Below are positions 26,148-35,082 of a stretch of DNA of 64,000 bases, piece after piece; positions within the stretch are counted from its first letter, which is position 1, and the number at the start of each line of letters is the position of its first letter. This DNA comes from Crocinitomicaceae bacterium (lineage in GTDB: Bacteria; Bacteroidota; Bacteroidia; Flavobacteriales_D; Crocinitomicaceae). The notes below the pieces were generated by a model. The model was not told the DNA's origin and did not search any database. It saw only the letters and a list, made by a program, of their open reading frames with translations. The DNA lies in assembly GCA_021740745.1 (NCBI GenBank), contig JAIOZF010000001.1:62001-126000 (forward strand), written 5' to 3'. A program made the translations under genes and the position numbers.

Positions 26148-27074
26148 ATGAAAAAATCAATTCTGTATTTCTTTTTACTCGTTTTTGCTACTCCACTTGT
26201 AGCTCAAAGAGATTTAACTCCGGGTAAAAACCGAAGTAAAGTTTTTGGTGGTGGTCAAGATTTTCGAACGATTTCGAAACATGGTCTTCAAATTTCATTC
26301 GGTCCAAATTACACTTTGACAAAATCTAAAAACACCATTTACGACGGAACAGACGACACTGGTAGACCAATGAATACGATTATTGATCCATCCGGAAGTT
26401 TTGGAGCATTCATCAATATTGGCATGGCACATTACCGTTTGAAAGAATCGAAATTCTGGGGTAGTTTAGCGAAAAAGAATCCAGATGGTTTTTTTGGTAA
26501 GCGCGTAAAATCAAATTTGTTTCACCGTTTCGATTGGGGATTAGGGTTTGATTACATAGGCGGGAAAGAAAAAACCACGGTTGAATTGTACACCCCATTA
26601 AACCAATTGGTTAGTTCAGATGAATACAAAGGATCATTTTACAATGGTTATCTAACAGCACGTTTTACAGCCGATCGCTTCACGAAGGTTGGAGATAAAT
26701 GGCATTTAGAAACTGGAATTGGTTTCAATTTTAACTATAATATTTTATCGGCACCAGAAGCGCCTTATTTCAGTGAGACAAAGGCACCGCTTCGCTTTCA
26801 AAAAGATTTCATGGCACAAATTCATGCCCACGTTGGAATGAATTACCGCATCCGAAAAGGTGATTACTTGACATTTGGCTTATTCCTACCGATGGTTGGC
26901 GTATATGAAATGAATAAGTTGAAACCTACCATTCAGTGGTTTTCAAGCAACTATTATCCTTTGCATCCTCAAATTAAGTGGATACATCACTTTACGAAAA
27001 AAGTTAAAGGCTGTAATACTCCGGGATCGGAGGAAGACCGCAAGAAAAATGAAGAATTCTTACAAAACAATTAA
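26148..27074 (+). CDS. Secreted/outer-membrane hypothetical protein
   Basis: Signal peptide and beta-rich segments. Confidence 0.55.
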   Translation: MKKSILYFFLLVFATPLVAQRDLTPGKNRSKVFGGGQDFRTISKHGLQISFGPNYTLTKSKNTIYDGTDDTGRPMNTIIDPSGSFGAFINIGMAHYRLKESKFWGSLAKKNPDGFFGKRVKSNLFHRFDWGLGFDYIGGKEKTTVELYTPLNQLVSSDEYKGSFYNGYLTARFTADRFTKVGDKWHLETGIGFNFNYNILSAPEAPYFSETKAPLRFQKDFMAQIHAHVGMNYRIRKGDYLTFGLFLPMVGVYEMNKLKPTIQWFSSNYYPLHPQIKWIHHFTKKVKGCNTPGSEEDRKKNEEFLQNN

Positions 27075-27430
27075 TGAAAAAGATCTTTCACCTGAGTTCG
27101 TGTAGTACCAACCAGAAAATTTTAAAGGAAATTAATCCGGGAAGTGATGTGCAATTGCAGGACATCAAAAACGAGAACATTGATGCTAAAACCTTGGATT
27201 GGTTGAAGGAAAAAGTAGGTTCTTACGAAGCCTTATTTTCTAAAAAAGCCATGAAATACCGTGGTTTAGGCTTGGATAAAATGACCCTCACAGAAGACGA
27301 TTACCGCAAATACATGTTAGAAGAATACACCTTTCTCAAGCGACCATTTATGATCAATGGAGAAGAAGTATTCATCGGTAACTCTAAAAAGGAAGTCGAA
27401 GAAGCCGCTCGATCGTTTAACGCCAACTAG
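27074..27430 (+). CDS. ArsC/Spx-family thioredoxin-fold protein
   Basis: 'IFHLSSCSTNQKILKEI...LKEKVGSYEALFSKKAMKYRGLGL...FLKRPFMINGEEVFIGNS'. Confidence 0.8.
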   Translation: MKKIFHLSSCSTNQKILKEINPGSDVQLQDIKNENIDAKTLDWLKEKVGSYEALFSKKAMKYRGLGLDKMTLTEDDYRKYMLEEYTFLKRPFMINGEEVFIGNSKKEVEEAARSFNAN

Positions 27431-27491
27431 CGCCTGCGGCATTTGACAATTTGATTGCTGCGCGATTTAACGCCTGCGGCATTTGACAATT
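27431..27491. repeat. 40-nt-period direct repeat after the ArsC-like gene
   Basis: cgcctgcggcatttgacaatt at 27431-27451 and 27471-27491, plus partial unit 'gtttaacgcc' at the gene 3' end. Confidence 0.85.
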
Positions 27492-27542
27492 CTAATGCTC
27501 AAATCAAATTTTCAAATCATTTTAATTTTCAAATCCTACCTG

Positions 27543-28469
27543 GTGAACAAGTCACTCTCCGCGCATCTTGCTCTTTTTATGGTCAACACCTTGTATGGTG
27601 CGAGTCATGTATTGGCGAAGGGTGTCATGCCCCTTTATCTCACTCCCAATGTTTTTATACTCTTTCGTGCTCTAGGTGCAACGCTCTTATTTTGGTTAGT
27701 GAAAACCTTTTTTGTGCGTGAGAAAATTGCCCGCAAAGATTTATTGCTCTTAGCAACATGTGGTTTGTTTGGTGTAGCTATTAACCAACTTTTCTTTTTT
27801 CACGGATTGAATTTGTCCTCATCAATAAATTCTGGAATTATCATGGCCGTCAATCCTATTTTGGTGGTCATATTATCCTTCTTTTTATTGAAAGAGAAAA
27901 TCACCTTAGGTCGATCGATTGGTATTTTAATGGGAACCACTGGTGCTATATTGTTAACTCTCACTGCTGGAACAGGCAAAGGCGATTCCATGTTAGGCGA
28001 CTTTTTTCTTTTCATAAATGCAGCCAGCTACGCCGTTTATTTGGTCCTAGCGAAACCGTTGATGAAAAAATACTCCCCCTTGACCGTCATTACCTACGTT
28101 TTTACCTTTGGTGTAGCGTTCATTATTTTATATCCGCCAACCTTAAGCGAATTGGTTGTTACCAACTTTCAGGTCATCCCTTTCGATGTGTGGATTAAAA
28201 TTGCATACGTTGTAGTTGGGGTTACTTTTTTTACCTACCTCCTCACAATGTATGGTTTGAAATACTTGAGTGCTTCCGTTTCGAGTGCCTATATTTATAT
28301 ACAACCTGTACTTGTGATGTTTTTTGCTTACACATTCAGTTCCCTCGGTCTTGCTGATGATTACACTGGCACAATCACCTGGACAAAAATTATGTACATG
28401 TTGATCATTTTTGCAGGGGTATATATCACTTCAGCAAGTTCGTATAGGGCGAAAAAGAATTCGCTTTAG
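27543..28469 (+). CDS. EamA/DMT-family transporter
   Basis: 'NTLYGASHVLAKGVMPLYLTPNVFILFRALGATLLFW', ten TM pattern; GTG start at 27543 preferred over the upstream AT-rich extension. Confidence 0.85.
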   Translation: MNKSLSAHLALFMVNTLYGASHVLAKGVMPLYLTPNVFILFRALGATLLFWLVKTFFVREKIARKDLLLLATCGLFGVAINQLFFFHGLNLSSSINSGIIMAVNPILVVILSFFLLKEKITLGRSIGILMGTTGAILLTLTAGTGKGDSMLGDFFLFINAASYAVYLVLAKPLMKKYSPLTVITYVFTFGVAFIILYPPTLSELVVTNFQVIPFDVWIKIAYVVVGVTFFTYLLTMYGLKYLSASVSSAYIYIQPVLVMFFAYTFSSLGLADDYTGTITWTKIMYMLIIFAGVYITSASSYRAKKNSL

Positions 28470-28533
28470 AAGACCTGAATCTCCGCAATCGCAATCCCAA
28501 TTATGGGTACCACCTCCCATAATACCGAGACCT

Positions 28534-28576
28534 AATTACCAGAAAATGAAAAATTATCAATGAATCATTCATCCTC
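28534..28576. repeat. 43-nt direct repeat copy 1, left of the DUF559 remnant
   Basis: aattaccagaaaatgaaaaattatcaatgaatcattcatcctc, identical to 29078-29120. Confidence 0.95.
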
Positions 28577-28922
28577 CCTTGAGGGAGGACCGAGGTGGGT
28601 GGCAGTTAAATCATTCCGAAAACAAAATACAACATGACACAATTGCTGATGCACATTATCAAGTTGATTCATTACCTCGCCTTCACTAAAGCGCATAATT
28701 TTATACCCTAAAGATTTCAATCGTTCTTGTGTATAATAATCATATTCAGGCTTGAAAAAATGAGAATTCCCGCCAATTTCAATAATCAACTTCAATTCAG
28801 GGATGAAAAAATCAACGATAAATCGGTCTATTGGGCGCTGTCGAAGCACTCTTTCACCATTCAGTTTTCGTTCTTAATTGACGTGCATTTTCCTTTAAAT
28901 TAAGGTTATAATTATTATGATT
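28565..28922 (-). pseudogene. Decayed DUF559 (Vsr-like) endonuclease gene
   Basis: Downstream part 'KLNGERVLRQRPIDRFIVDFFIPELKLIIEIGGNSHF' and upstream out-of-frame part 'NYNLNLKENARQLRTKTEW*' are both DUF559-like but lie in different frames with the 'TxxEKxLWxxLRN' segment missing. Confidence 0.75.
28573..28588. repeat. REP-like near-palindrome
   Basis: cctcccttgagggagg; related cctcctcaaggaggg motif around 29058. Confidence 0.8.
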
Positions 28923-29077
28923 GAACATTAGTTGGTGGATTTTAGAATCTGAATTCTATCTAATTTAATGAAATTAGTTGTAAAATCAAATTGTGGTGCC
29001 AGGTCTCTTTATACTGCATTAAAATTAACAATCCATTGGTGCCACCTCCCTTAATCCCTCCTCAAGGAGGGAAACGC

Positions 29078-29120
29078 AATTACCAGAAAATGAAAAATTA
29101 TCAATGAATCATTCATCCTC
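29078..29120. repeat. 43-nt direct repeat copy 2, right of the DUF559 remnant
   Basis: Identical to 28534-28576. Confidence 0.95.
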
Positions 29121-29218
29121 AAGGAGGGGAAATTGAATTCTCATTCTTCAATAGTTGATATGACCTATTCATCCCATACTTTCAGCTTAATTTCCTATTT
29201 TTGACTAAAATTAGAATT

Positions 29219-30082
29219 ATGCTCTTGTCCATGACTGGCTTTGGGAAAGCAATCGGAAACTTTCAAAGTAAAAAAGTATCCATTGAAATCCGCACATTAA
29301 ACAGTAAATCACTCGATTTAAACGTGCGTATAGCGCCCATTTACCGTGAAGTTGAATCTGAAATCCGCAAAATCGTGGGTGATTCATTAGACCGCGGAAA
29401 AATTGACCTCAACATCAATTTGGACAGCACAGGAGATGTAAAGAACTTTACCATCAACAAAGATTTAGCAAAGGCCTATTATGCCGATTTAAAAGCGGTC
29501 AACAGTTTGATTGGTGAACATACCGACGATTATCTTTCGGTGATTTTACGCATGCCGGATATTTATATCAATGAACGCGAAGAATTAGGTGCAGAAGAAA
29601 AAACATGGATTCTGAACTTGACAAAAGAAGCGGTTGATCACTTGAATGAATTCCGTCGTCAAGAAGGACAAGCGTTGGAAAAAGAATTTTCAGAGCGTAT
29701 TGAAGATATTCGTCGCTGGTTAAACGATGTCCCGAAGTACGAACAAGAGCGTATTGAAGTGATTCGTGAGCGCATCAAAAAGAATTTGGAAGACTTAAGT
29801 GCAAAATACGATGACAATCGTTTGGAGCAAGAAATGATTTTTTACATTGAAAAACTGGATGTTTCCGAAGAAAAAATGCGTTTATCCAATCATTTAGACT
29901 ATTTCTTGGAAACCATGAAATTGCCTTTATCAGGTAAAAAATTAGGTTTTATAACACAAGAAATTGGTCGTGAAATAAACACCCTTGGAAGCAAAAGTAA
30001 CCACGCCGAAATGCAAAAGTTGGTGGTTGACATGAAGGATAGCTTAGAAAAAATCAAGGAACAAGTCCTTAATACCCTTTAA
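29219..30082 (+). CDS. YicC/YloC-family endoribonuclease
   Basis: 'MLLSMTGFGKAIGNF..KKVSIEIRTLNSKSLDLNVRIAP', 'QEIGREINTLGSKSNHAEMQKLVVDMKDSLEKIKEQVLN'. Confidence 0.93.
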   Translation: MLLSMTGFGKAIGNFQSKKVSIEIRTLNSKSLDLNVRIAPIYREVESEIRKIVGDSLDRGKIDLNINLDSTGDVKNFTINKDLAKAYYADLKAVNSLIGEHTDDYLSVILRMPDIYINEREELGAEEKTWILNLTKEAVDHLNEFRRQEGQALEKEFSERIEDIRRWLNDVPKYEQERIEVIRERIKKNLEDLSAKYDDNRLEQEMIFYIEKLDVSEEKMRLSNHLDYFLETMKLPLSGKKLGFITQEIGREINTLGSKSNHAEMQKLVVDMKDSLEKIKEQVLNTL

Positions 30083-30085
30083 AAA

Positions 30086-30664
30086 ATGGCAGCAAAAGGT
30101 AAATGCATTATTTTTTCAGCTCCTTCCGGGGCGGGAAAGACAACGATTGTGCGTGCCTTGATCAATAAACCTGCCTTGCACTTGGAATTCTCCGTTTCTG
30201 CTTGCAGTAGAGAACCGCGACCGAATGAAACAAACGGGAAAGACTATTATTTCTTGGGGATTGCAGGCTTCAAACAGCAAATTGAGCAAGATGCATTTGT
30301 GGAATGGGAAGAAGTGTACACGGATCATTTTTACGGTACACTGCGTTCTGAGATAGAGCAAATTTGGGAAAACGGTCACACTGTAATATTTGATGTGGAT
30401 GTGATTGGTGGATTGAACCTGAAGCGTTTTTTTGGTGCTAATGCACTTGCTATTTTTGTACAACCACCAAGTTATGACGAACTGGAAAAACGCTTGCGTT
30501 ACCGCAGTACCGAAACTGAAGAAAAAATCCAACAACGCATGGCGAAAGCCAAGGCTGAATTGGCGAAAGCAGATGAATTTGATGTGGTGTTGGTAAACGA
30601 TAATTTAGAGCATGCCATTGAAAAAGCGTCCGAATTAGTGCATAATTTCATTCAAGAAAAATGA
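30086..30664 (+). CDS. gmk: Guanylate kinase
   Basis: 'GKCIIFSAPSGAGKTTIVRAL', 'SVSACSREPRPNETNGKDYYFL'. Confidence 0.96.
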   Translation: MAAKGKCIIFSAPSGAGKTTIVRALINKPALHLEFSVSACSREPRPNETNGKDYYFLGIAGFKQQIEQDAFVEWEEVYTDHFYGTLRSEIEQIWENGHTVIFDVDVIGGLNLKRFFGANALAIFVQPPSYDELEKRLRYRSTETEEKIQQRMAKAKAELAKADEFDVVLVNDNLEHAIEKASELVHNFIQEK

Positions 30665-31275
30665 AAGTAGGACTCTATTTTGGAACCTTCAACCCGATTC
30701 ATGTGGGACATTTGGTAATTGCCAACTACATGGCAGAATTTACAGAGTTGGATCAAGTTTGGTTGGTGGTAACACCACAAAATCCTTTGAAGGAAAAATC
30801 TACATTACTGGCTGATCACCATCGTTTGGCTTTGGTGCGTGCAGCGATTGAAGACAATCCGAATTTGAAGGTGAGTGACATAGAGTTTAAGTTAGAAAAG
30901 CCCAGTTACACAACCAAAACTTTGGCTTACCTCAAAGAAAAATACCCAACTACCGAGTTTGCCTTGATCATGGGCGAAGACAATTTGAGAACCTTACACA
31001 AATGGTTGAATCACGATGTATTGTTGAAGAACCATCAAGTGTATGTTTACCCGCGCGTGTTGACCATCCAAGAAGAAGCGGAAATTGTTCAAATTGGCAC
31101 TGAAACAACCAATGCTTACGCTCAGCACCCTTCGGTCATTTTATGCGACGACGCACCCGTTATGAAAGTCTCTGCGAGTTTCATTCGCAACGCCATCAAA
31201 GAAGGAAAAGATGTTCGTTACCTCTTAACGGAACCCGTTCAAAAGTATATAGAGGAGATGAATTTTTATAAATAG
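30661..31275 (+). CDS. nadD: Nicotinate-nucleotide adenylyltransferase
   Basis: 'VGLYFGTFNPIHVGHLVIANYMAE', 'SASFIRNAIKEGKDVRYLLTEPVQKYI'. Confidence 0.95.
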   Translation: MKVGLYFGTFNPIHVGHLVIANYMAEFTELDQVWLVVTPQNPLKEKSTLLADHHRLALVRAAIEDNPNLKVSDIEFKLEKPSYTTKTLAYLKEKYPTTEFALIMGEDNLRTLHKWLNHDVLLKNHQVYVYPRVLTIQEEAEIVQIGTETTNAYAQHPSVILCDDAPVMKVSASFIRNAIKEGKDVRYLLTEPVQKYIEEMNFYK

Positions 31276-31299
31276 GGTTGAGTGTTTAATTAAATTAAT

Positions 31300-32172
31300 C
31301 TACCTCAATTGAGCTTCAATAATTTCATAGACTTCGCTCGCTAAGATTTCACGCTCTATCTTCCATTCACCATTTACTTTTTTAGAAATAATGGCAAACT
31401 TGGTAAGTTCGTTTTCAAATTTTCGGTACTGAAAATCCATTTTGATGTGTTCTTCTCCTTGCTGGTAAATCAGCACTTCTTTAAATAGGTAGTCACGAAT
31501 TTCGCGCAAATGATTTGGGTAAACTGAATGAGAATAATCGCTCCCATAAAAGTCAATACTCACCTTTTTACTTGCGCCTTCGTCAAATCTATACCAAGTG
31601 TATGAATAGAAACGTGACTTGTCGTGCGAGAACATTCTACCAAGTACATTCACTTCTTTGCGCTTTATTGCTTCTCGAATTGTGCCATTCGGATCAAACT
31701 TTTTGAGTGTTTTTGGTGTTTGCGCTAATAACAAGTTCCCCAATTCATCGTATTCCTTTTTGCTCGCTTGAAACTTACGGGTCCACGAATATTCCCGTTT
31801 CAACTTTCCATTCGGGTAATACTCAGTTTCGCTGCGCGCTAAATAATTGTAATCTGCGCTTAATTGACCCGTTGGGAAATACTTGAGCATTCTCCAACCT
31901 TGCTTTTTCACCACAAAAACCTCCGCTAAAACACCACTTTGATAATAGGTTAAAAGTGTATCTATCAGCTGACCGTTTTCAAATTTCCCTTTCATGTGTA
32001 AGGCACCGTTGTCGAAATAACTGACACATTCGCCTTCACATTTAACGGTGTCACAGAAATAATCTGAACTCGGGGGATTACTCACATACATGGCCAATTC
32101 AATTTGCTTGTATGTCTTCTGCGCAAACTGTAAAAAGGGAATCAGGAAGAAGATTAAAAGAATAAGTTTCAT
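31300..32172 (-). CDS. Secreted YwqK/MORN-repeat-like protein
   Basis: Repeats 'YFDNGALHMKGKFENGQL', 'YYQSGVLAEVF', 'YFPTGQLSADYNY', 'YYPNGKLKREY'. Confidence 0.75.
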   Translation of the reverse strand: MKLILLIFFLIPFLQFAQKTYKQIELAMYVSNPPSSDYFCDTVKCEGECVSYFDNGALHMKGKFENGQLIDTLLTYYQSGVLAEVFVVKKQGWRMLKYFPTGQLSADYNYLARSETEYYPNGKLKREYSWTRKFQASKKEYDELGNLLLAQTPKTLKKFDPNGTIREAIKRKEVNVLGRMFSHDKSRFYSYTWYRFDEGASKKVSIDFYGSDYSHSVYPNHLREIRDYLFKEVLIYQQGEEHIKMDFQYRKFENELTKFAIISKKVNGEWKIEREILASEVYEIIEAQLR

Positions 32173-32241
32173 GTAAGTCGTTGACGCTTTACTGATGCAC
32201 TAAAGTTAATGTTCCACAAATTTCTTTGAATAGAAAATCCC

Positions 32242-33660
32242 TTACTTCTTTATCCTATAAATCACCACAATCCTGCTATCATATGGATTGTTGTCTTCGT
32301 AAGTTTTAATGGGGACAAACATTTCTGGGTAACTCAACAGCGAATCTTGCGGAAGATTCATTTCACGCGGACCAAACTGACTGTCCCAAACGAAATAATC
32401 GCCATCGCTGAAAGTTGTTTTCATTTCTTCCTGGAAATTTTTGGAACGGAAAAAATAGGTTCTGGTATTCTCCAACAGTGGATTCTCGCCCAATTCAAAG
32501 GCAATCATCGGGTAATAATAAAAAATGCGTCTCCCTTCAGTATCGTACGTTTTCATTTGCTTCGCCGCGCGCAAAACCTTGTCCTCTAAAGGTGTTGGTT
32601 TAATTGGGAACTTCTTATTTGTTGCCAATACAATCGCAAAAATTAGGGCAATAGCAACCATACCGTACTGTGCCCATTTCACTTTCAAAACAGGCGCTTT
32701 ACCAATGTAATAGATATTCAACAACAAGAAAAGCGGCATCCCCTGAGTTGCGATTCGCGTTAAACCGAGCGAAGCATTTTGTCCTGTTGCCCAAAAATAG
32801 GAATGTGCTGCAACAACACCCACAAACAATCCTCCGGAGAAAAACCACCACTTAAACTGTATGTCTTCGTATCGCTTTTTCACTAATAAATAAACAAATA
32901 CAGCTGTTCCTAAAATGATGGTAAACAAACCTGCATTGTCTAGGTAATTACGGTAAGATAACAAGTAGTGATCCCACGTTCCAACACCATAAATGTCGTT
33001 TTCCATTTTGTAAGGACTCCGAGTGAAATACCACAAAAAGTCCTTGAAAAGAAAATATCCAACGATTGAATAAGCGACAAAACCAGCAGCTAGTAATGGA
33101 ATTTTTTTCCATTGTTTTGCAAAGAGAAGTAAGAAGAATCCAAGCAATACCGCTAATTGTCCCTCACTGCGCATAAATGGCATGAGTGAGATAACGACAG
33201 CAAAAAATATATAGCGTTCCTTAATGAAGAGTAAAATGGCAAAAACGGATGCTAAATTGAAGAGTGGTTCGGTCATTCCACCCAATATCGTGCGACTGTA
33301 ATCTCTCGCCAAGACTAAAAGCAATGGAAATACGATGTGTACGACTTTGTCAATCTTAAAATGATCCAGAATTTTGAAGCCTGCGATAACCGTTAGGGCA
33401 TACACCAAGATATTGAACACCACAACACCTGCAAAGCCAAACTGAGCAAAAGGGGAGGATAATAAAATGAAAAAGGGTTTCCCCCAGTGATTCAAAAAGA
33501 AATCGGCATTTGACCAAGAACCAGCAGAATAAAAATAGTGCATAATTCCATCGCCGGCATCGGCTGGAATAAGCCCTTTTGCATATTTTACGCAGTACCA
33601 GATAATTCCAAATACCAGCGCACCATACCGAAAACTATTCGCTGTTCGATTGTTGATCAT
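32242..33660 (-). CDS. Multi-pass membrane protein (glycosyltransferase-like/hypothetical)
   Basis: 472 aa, multiple TM helices. Confidence 0.6.
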   Translation of the reverse strand: MINNRTANSFRYGALVFGIIWYCVKYAKGLIPADAGDGIMHYFYSAGSWSNADFFLNHWGKPFFILLSSPFAQFGFAGVVVFNILVYALTVIAGFKILDHFKIDKVVHIVFPLLLVLARDYSRTILGGMTEPLFNLASVFAILLFIKERYIFFAVVISLMPFMRSEGQLAVLLGFFLLLFAKQWKKIPLLAAGFVAYSIVGYFLFKDFLWYFTRSPYKMENDIYGVGTWDHYLLSYRNYLDNAGLFTIILGTAVFVYLLVKKRYEDIQFKWWFFSGGLFVGVVAAHSYFWATGQNASLGLTRIATQGMPLFLLLNIYYIGKAPVLKVKWAQYGMVAIALIFAIVLATNKKFPIKPTPLEDKVLRAAKQMKTYDTEGRRIFYYYPMIAFELGENPLLENTRTYFFRSKNFQEEMKTTFSDGDYFVWDSQFGPREMNLPQDSLLSYPEMFVPIKTYEDNNPYDSRIVVIYRIKK

Positions 33661-34316
33661 TAAAATACCATTTCTGGAACGAAGTCCGGCACAACTAAAT
33701 CACCTTCCGTTTTTGACTTGATTTCTTCAACACTCACTCCAGGTGCACGTTCAATCAAATAGAATTTACCATCTTTGATTTCAAGCACAGCCAATTCCGT
33801 AACTACTTTCTTTACGCAACCAACTCCAGTAAGTGGCAAAGAGCATTTTTTCAAGATTTTTGATTCACCTTCTTTGTTCGAGTGCATCATGGCAACAATA
33901 ATATTTTCAGCTGAAGCAACAAGATCCATGGCGCCACCCATTCCTTTCACCATTTTCCCTGGAATCTTCCAGTTTGCAATGTCTCCATTTTGAGACACTT
34001 CCATTGCTCCCAACACTGTTAATTGCACATGTTGACCACGAATCATTGCGAAAGATGTTGCTGAATCAAAGAAAACTGCTCCTTTTGTCGCAGTAATTGT
34101 TTGTTTACCAGCGTTAATTAAATCCGCATCTTCTTCACCCTCGAACGGAAAAGGTCCCATACCGAGAATTCCATTTTCAGATTGAAACTCAACCTCAATT
34201 CCTTCAGGGATATAGTTCGCAACTAAGGTTGGAATACCAATTCCCAAGTTCACGTACCACCCATCTCTTAATTCTTGCGCAATTCGCTTTGCGATTCCTA
34301 TTTTATCTAAAGCCAT
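33660..34316 (-). CDS. scoB: 3-oxoacid CoA-transferase subunit B
   Basis: 'GWYVNLGIGIPTLVANYIPEGIEVEFQSENGILGMGPFP', 'KCSLPLTGVGCVKKVVTELAVL'. Confidence 0.93.
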   Translation of the reverse strand: MALDKIGIAKRIAQELRDGWYVNLGIGIPTLVANYIPEGIEVEFQSENGILGMGPFPFEGEEDADLINAGKQTITATKGAVFFDSATSFAMIRGQHVQLTVLGAMEVSQNGDIANWKIPGKMVKGMGGAMDLVASAENIIVAMMHSNKEGESKILKKCSLPLTGVGCVKKVVTELAVLEIKDGKFYLIERAPGVSVEEIKSKTEGDLVVPDFVPEMVF

Positions 34317-34384
34317 TTCTCAAATTTGAAAATTCTTGAATTTGAAAATTTGATTCGAATCATCAAATTTTCGAATACTCTAAT

Positions 34385-35080
34385 TTATTTTGTTCGCACT
34401 GTGCGTTGCTCAATTCGCTTTTCGAATTTCTCTCCTTTGAAAATTCGTTGAACGAAAATTCCAGGTGTGTGAATGAAATTCGGATCTAATTCTCCAGCTG
34501 GAACCAATTCTTCCACTTCTGCAATCGTGATTTTTCCTGCCATTGCCATCATTGGATTGAAATTGCGTGCAGTTCCTTTGAACACTAAGTTTCCTTCCGT
34601 ATCGCCTTTCCACGCTTTCACAATCGCAAAATCAGCAGTTAAAGCCGATTCTAAAATGTGTGGTTTACCGTTAAAAATACGGACTTCTTTCCCTTCAGCT
34701 ACTTCAGTCCCAAAACCTGCAGGTGTAAAGAAAGCGGGGATTCCAGCACCACCAGCGCGACATCTTTCAGCTAAAGAACCTTGTGGAATTAAATCCACTT
34801 CTAATTCACCAGACAACATTTGTCGCTCGAATTCAGCATTCTCGCCCACATATGAACTAATCATTTTCTTGATTTGCTTGCCTTGTAGCAATAAGCCCAA
34901 GCCAAAATCATCCACTCCCGCATTATTGGAAATACATGTCAAATTTTTTACATTCAACTTTACCAATTGTGCGATCGAGTTTTCTGGGATTCCACATAAG
35001 CCAAATCCTCCTAGCATCAGGGTCATTCCATCTTCGATGCCCACCAACGCTTCTTCAACATTTTTTACTTGCTTATTCAT
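34385..35080 (-). CDS. scoA: 3-oxoacid CoA-transferase subunit A
   Basis: '[19 protein letters not shown]', '[16 protein letters not shown]'. Confidence 0.93.
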   Translation of the reverse strand: MNKQVKNVEEALVGIEDGMTLMLGGFGLCGIPENSIAQLVKLNVKNLTCISNNAGVDDFGLGLLLQGKQIKKMISSYVGENAEFERQMLSGELEVDLIPQGSLAERCRAGGAGIPAFFTPAGFGTEVAEGKEVRIFNGKPHILESALTADFAIVKAWKGDTEGNLVFKGTARNFNPMMAMAGKITIAEVEELVPAGELDPNFIHTPGIFVQRIFKGEKFEKRIEQRTVRTK

Positions 35081-35082
35081 AA

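Noticed and set aside
27431-27491. CRISPR-like repeat
   Set aside because: Only two full units, 19-nt spacing, repeat not array-like, no cas genes nearby.
27455-27721. 88-aa ORF overlapping the EamA transporter start
   Set aside because: Out of frame with the clearly membrane-protein-like transporter; begins inside the direct repeat.
28565-28849. Intact short DUF559 endonuclease
   Set aside because: The N-terminal part of the family is present upstream in another frame with a missing segment, so a pseudogene is more likely.
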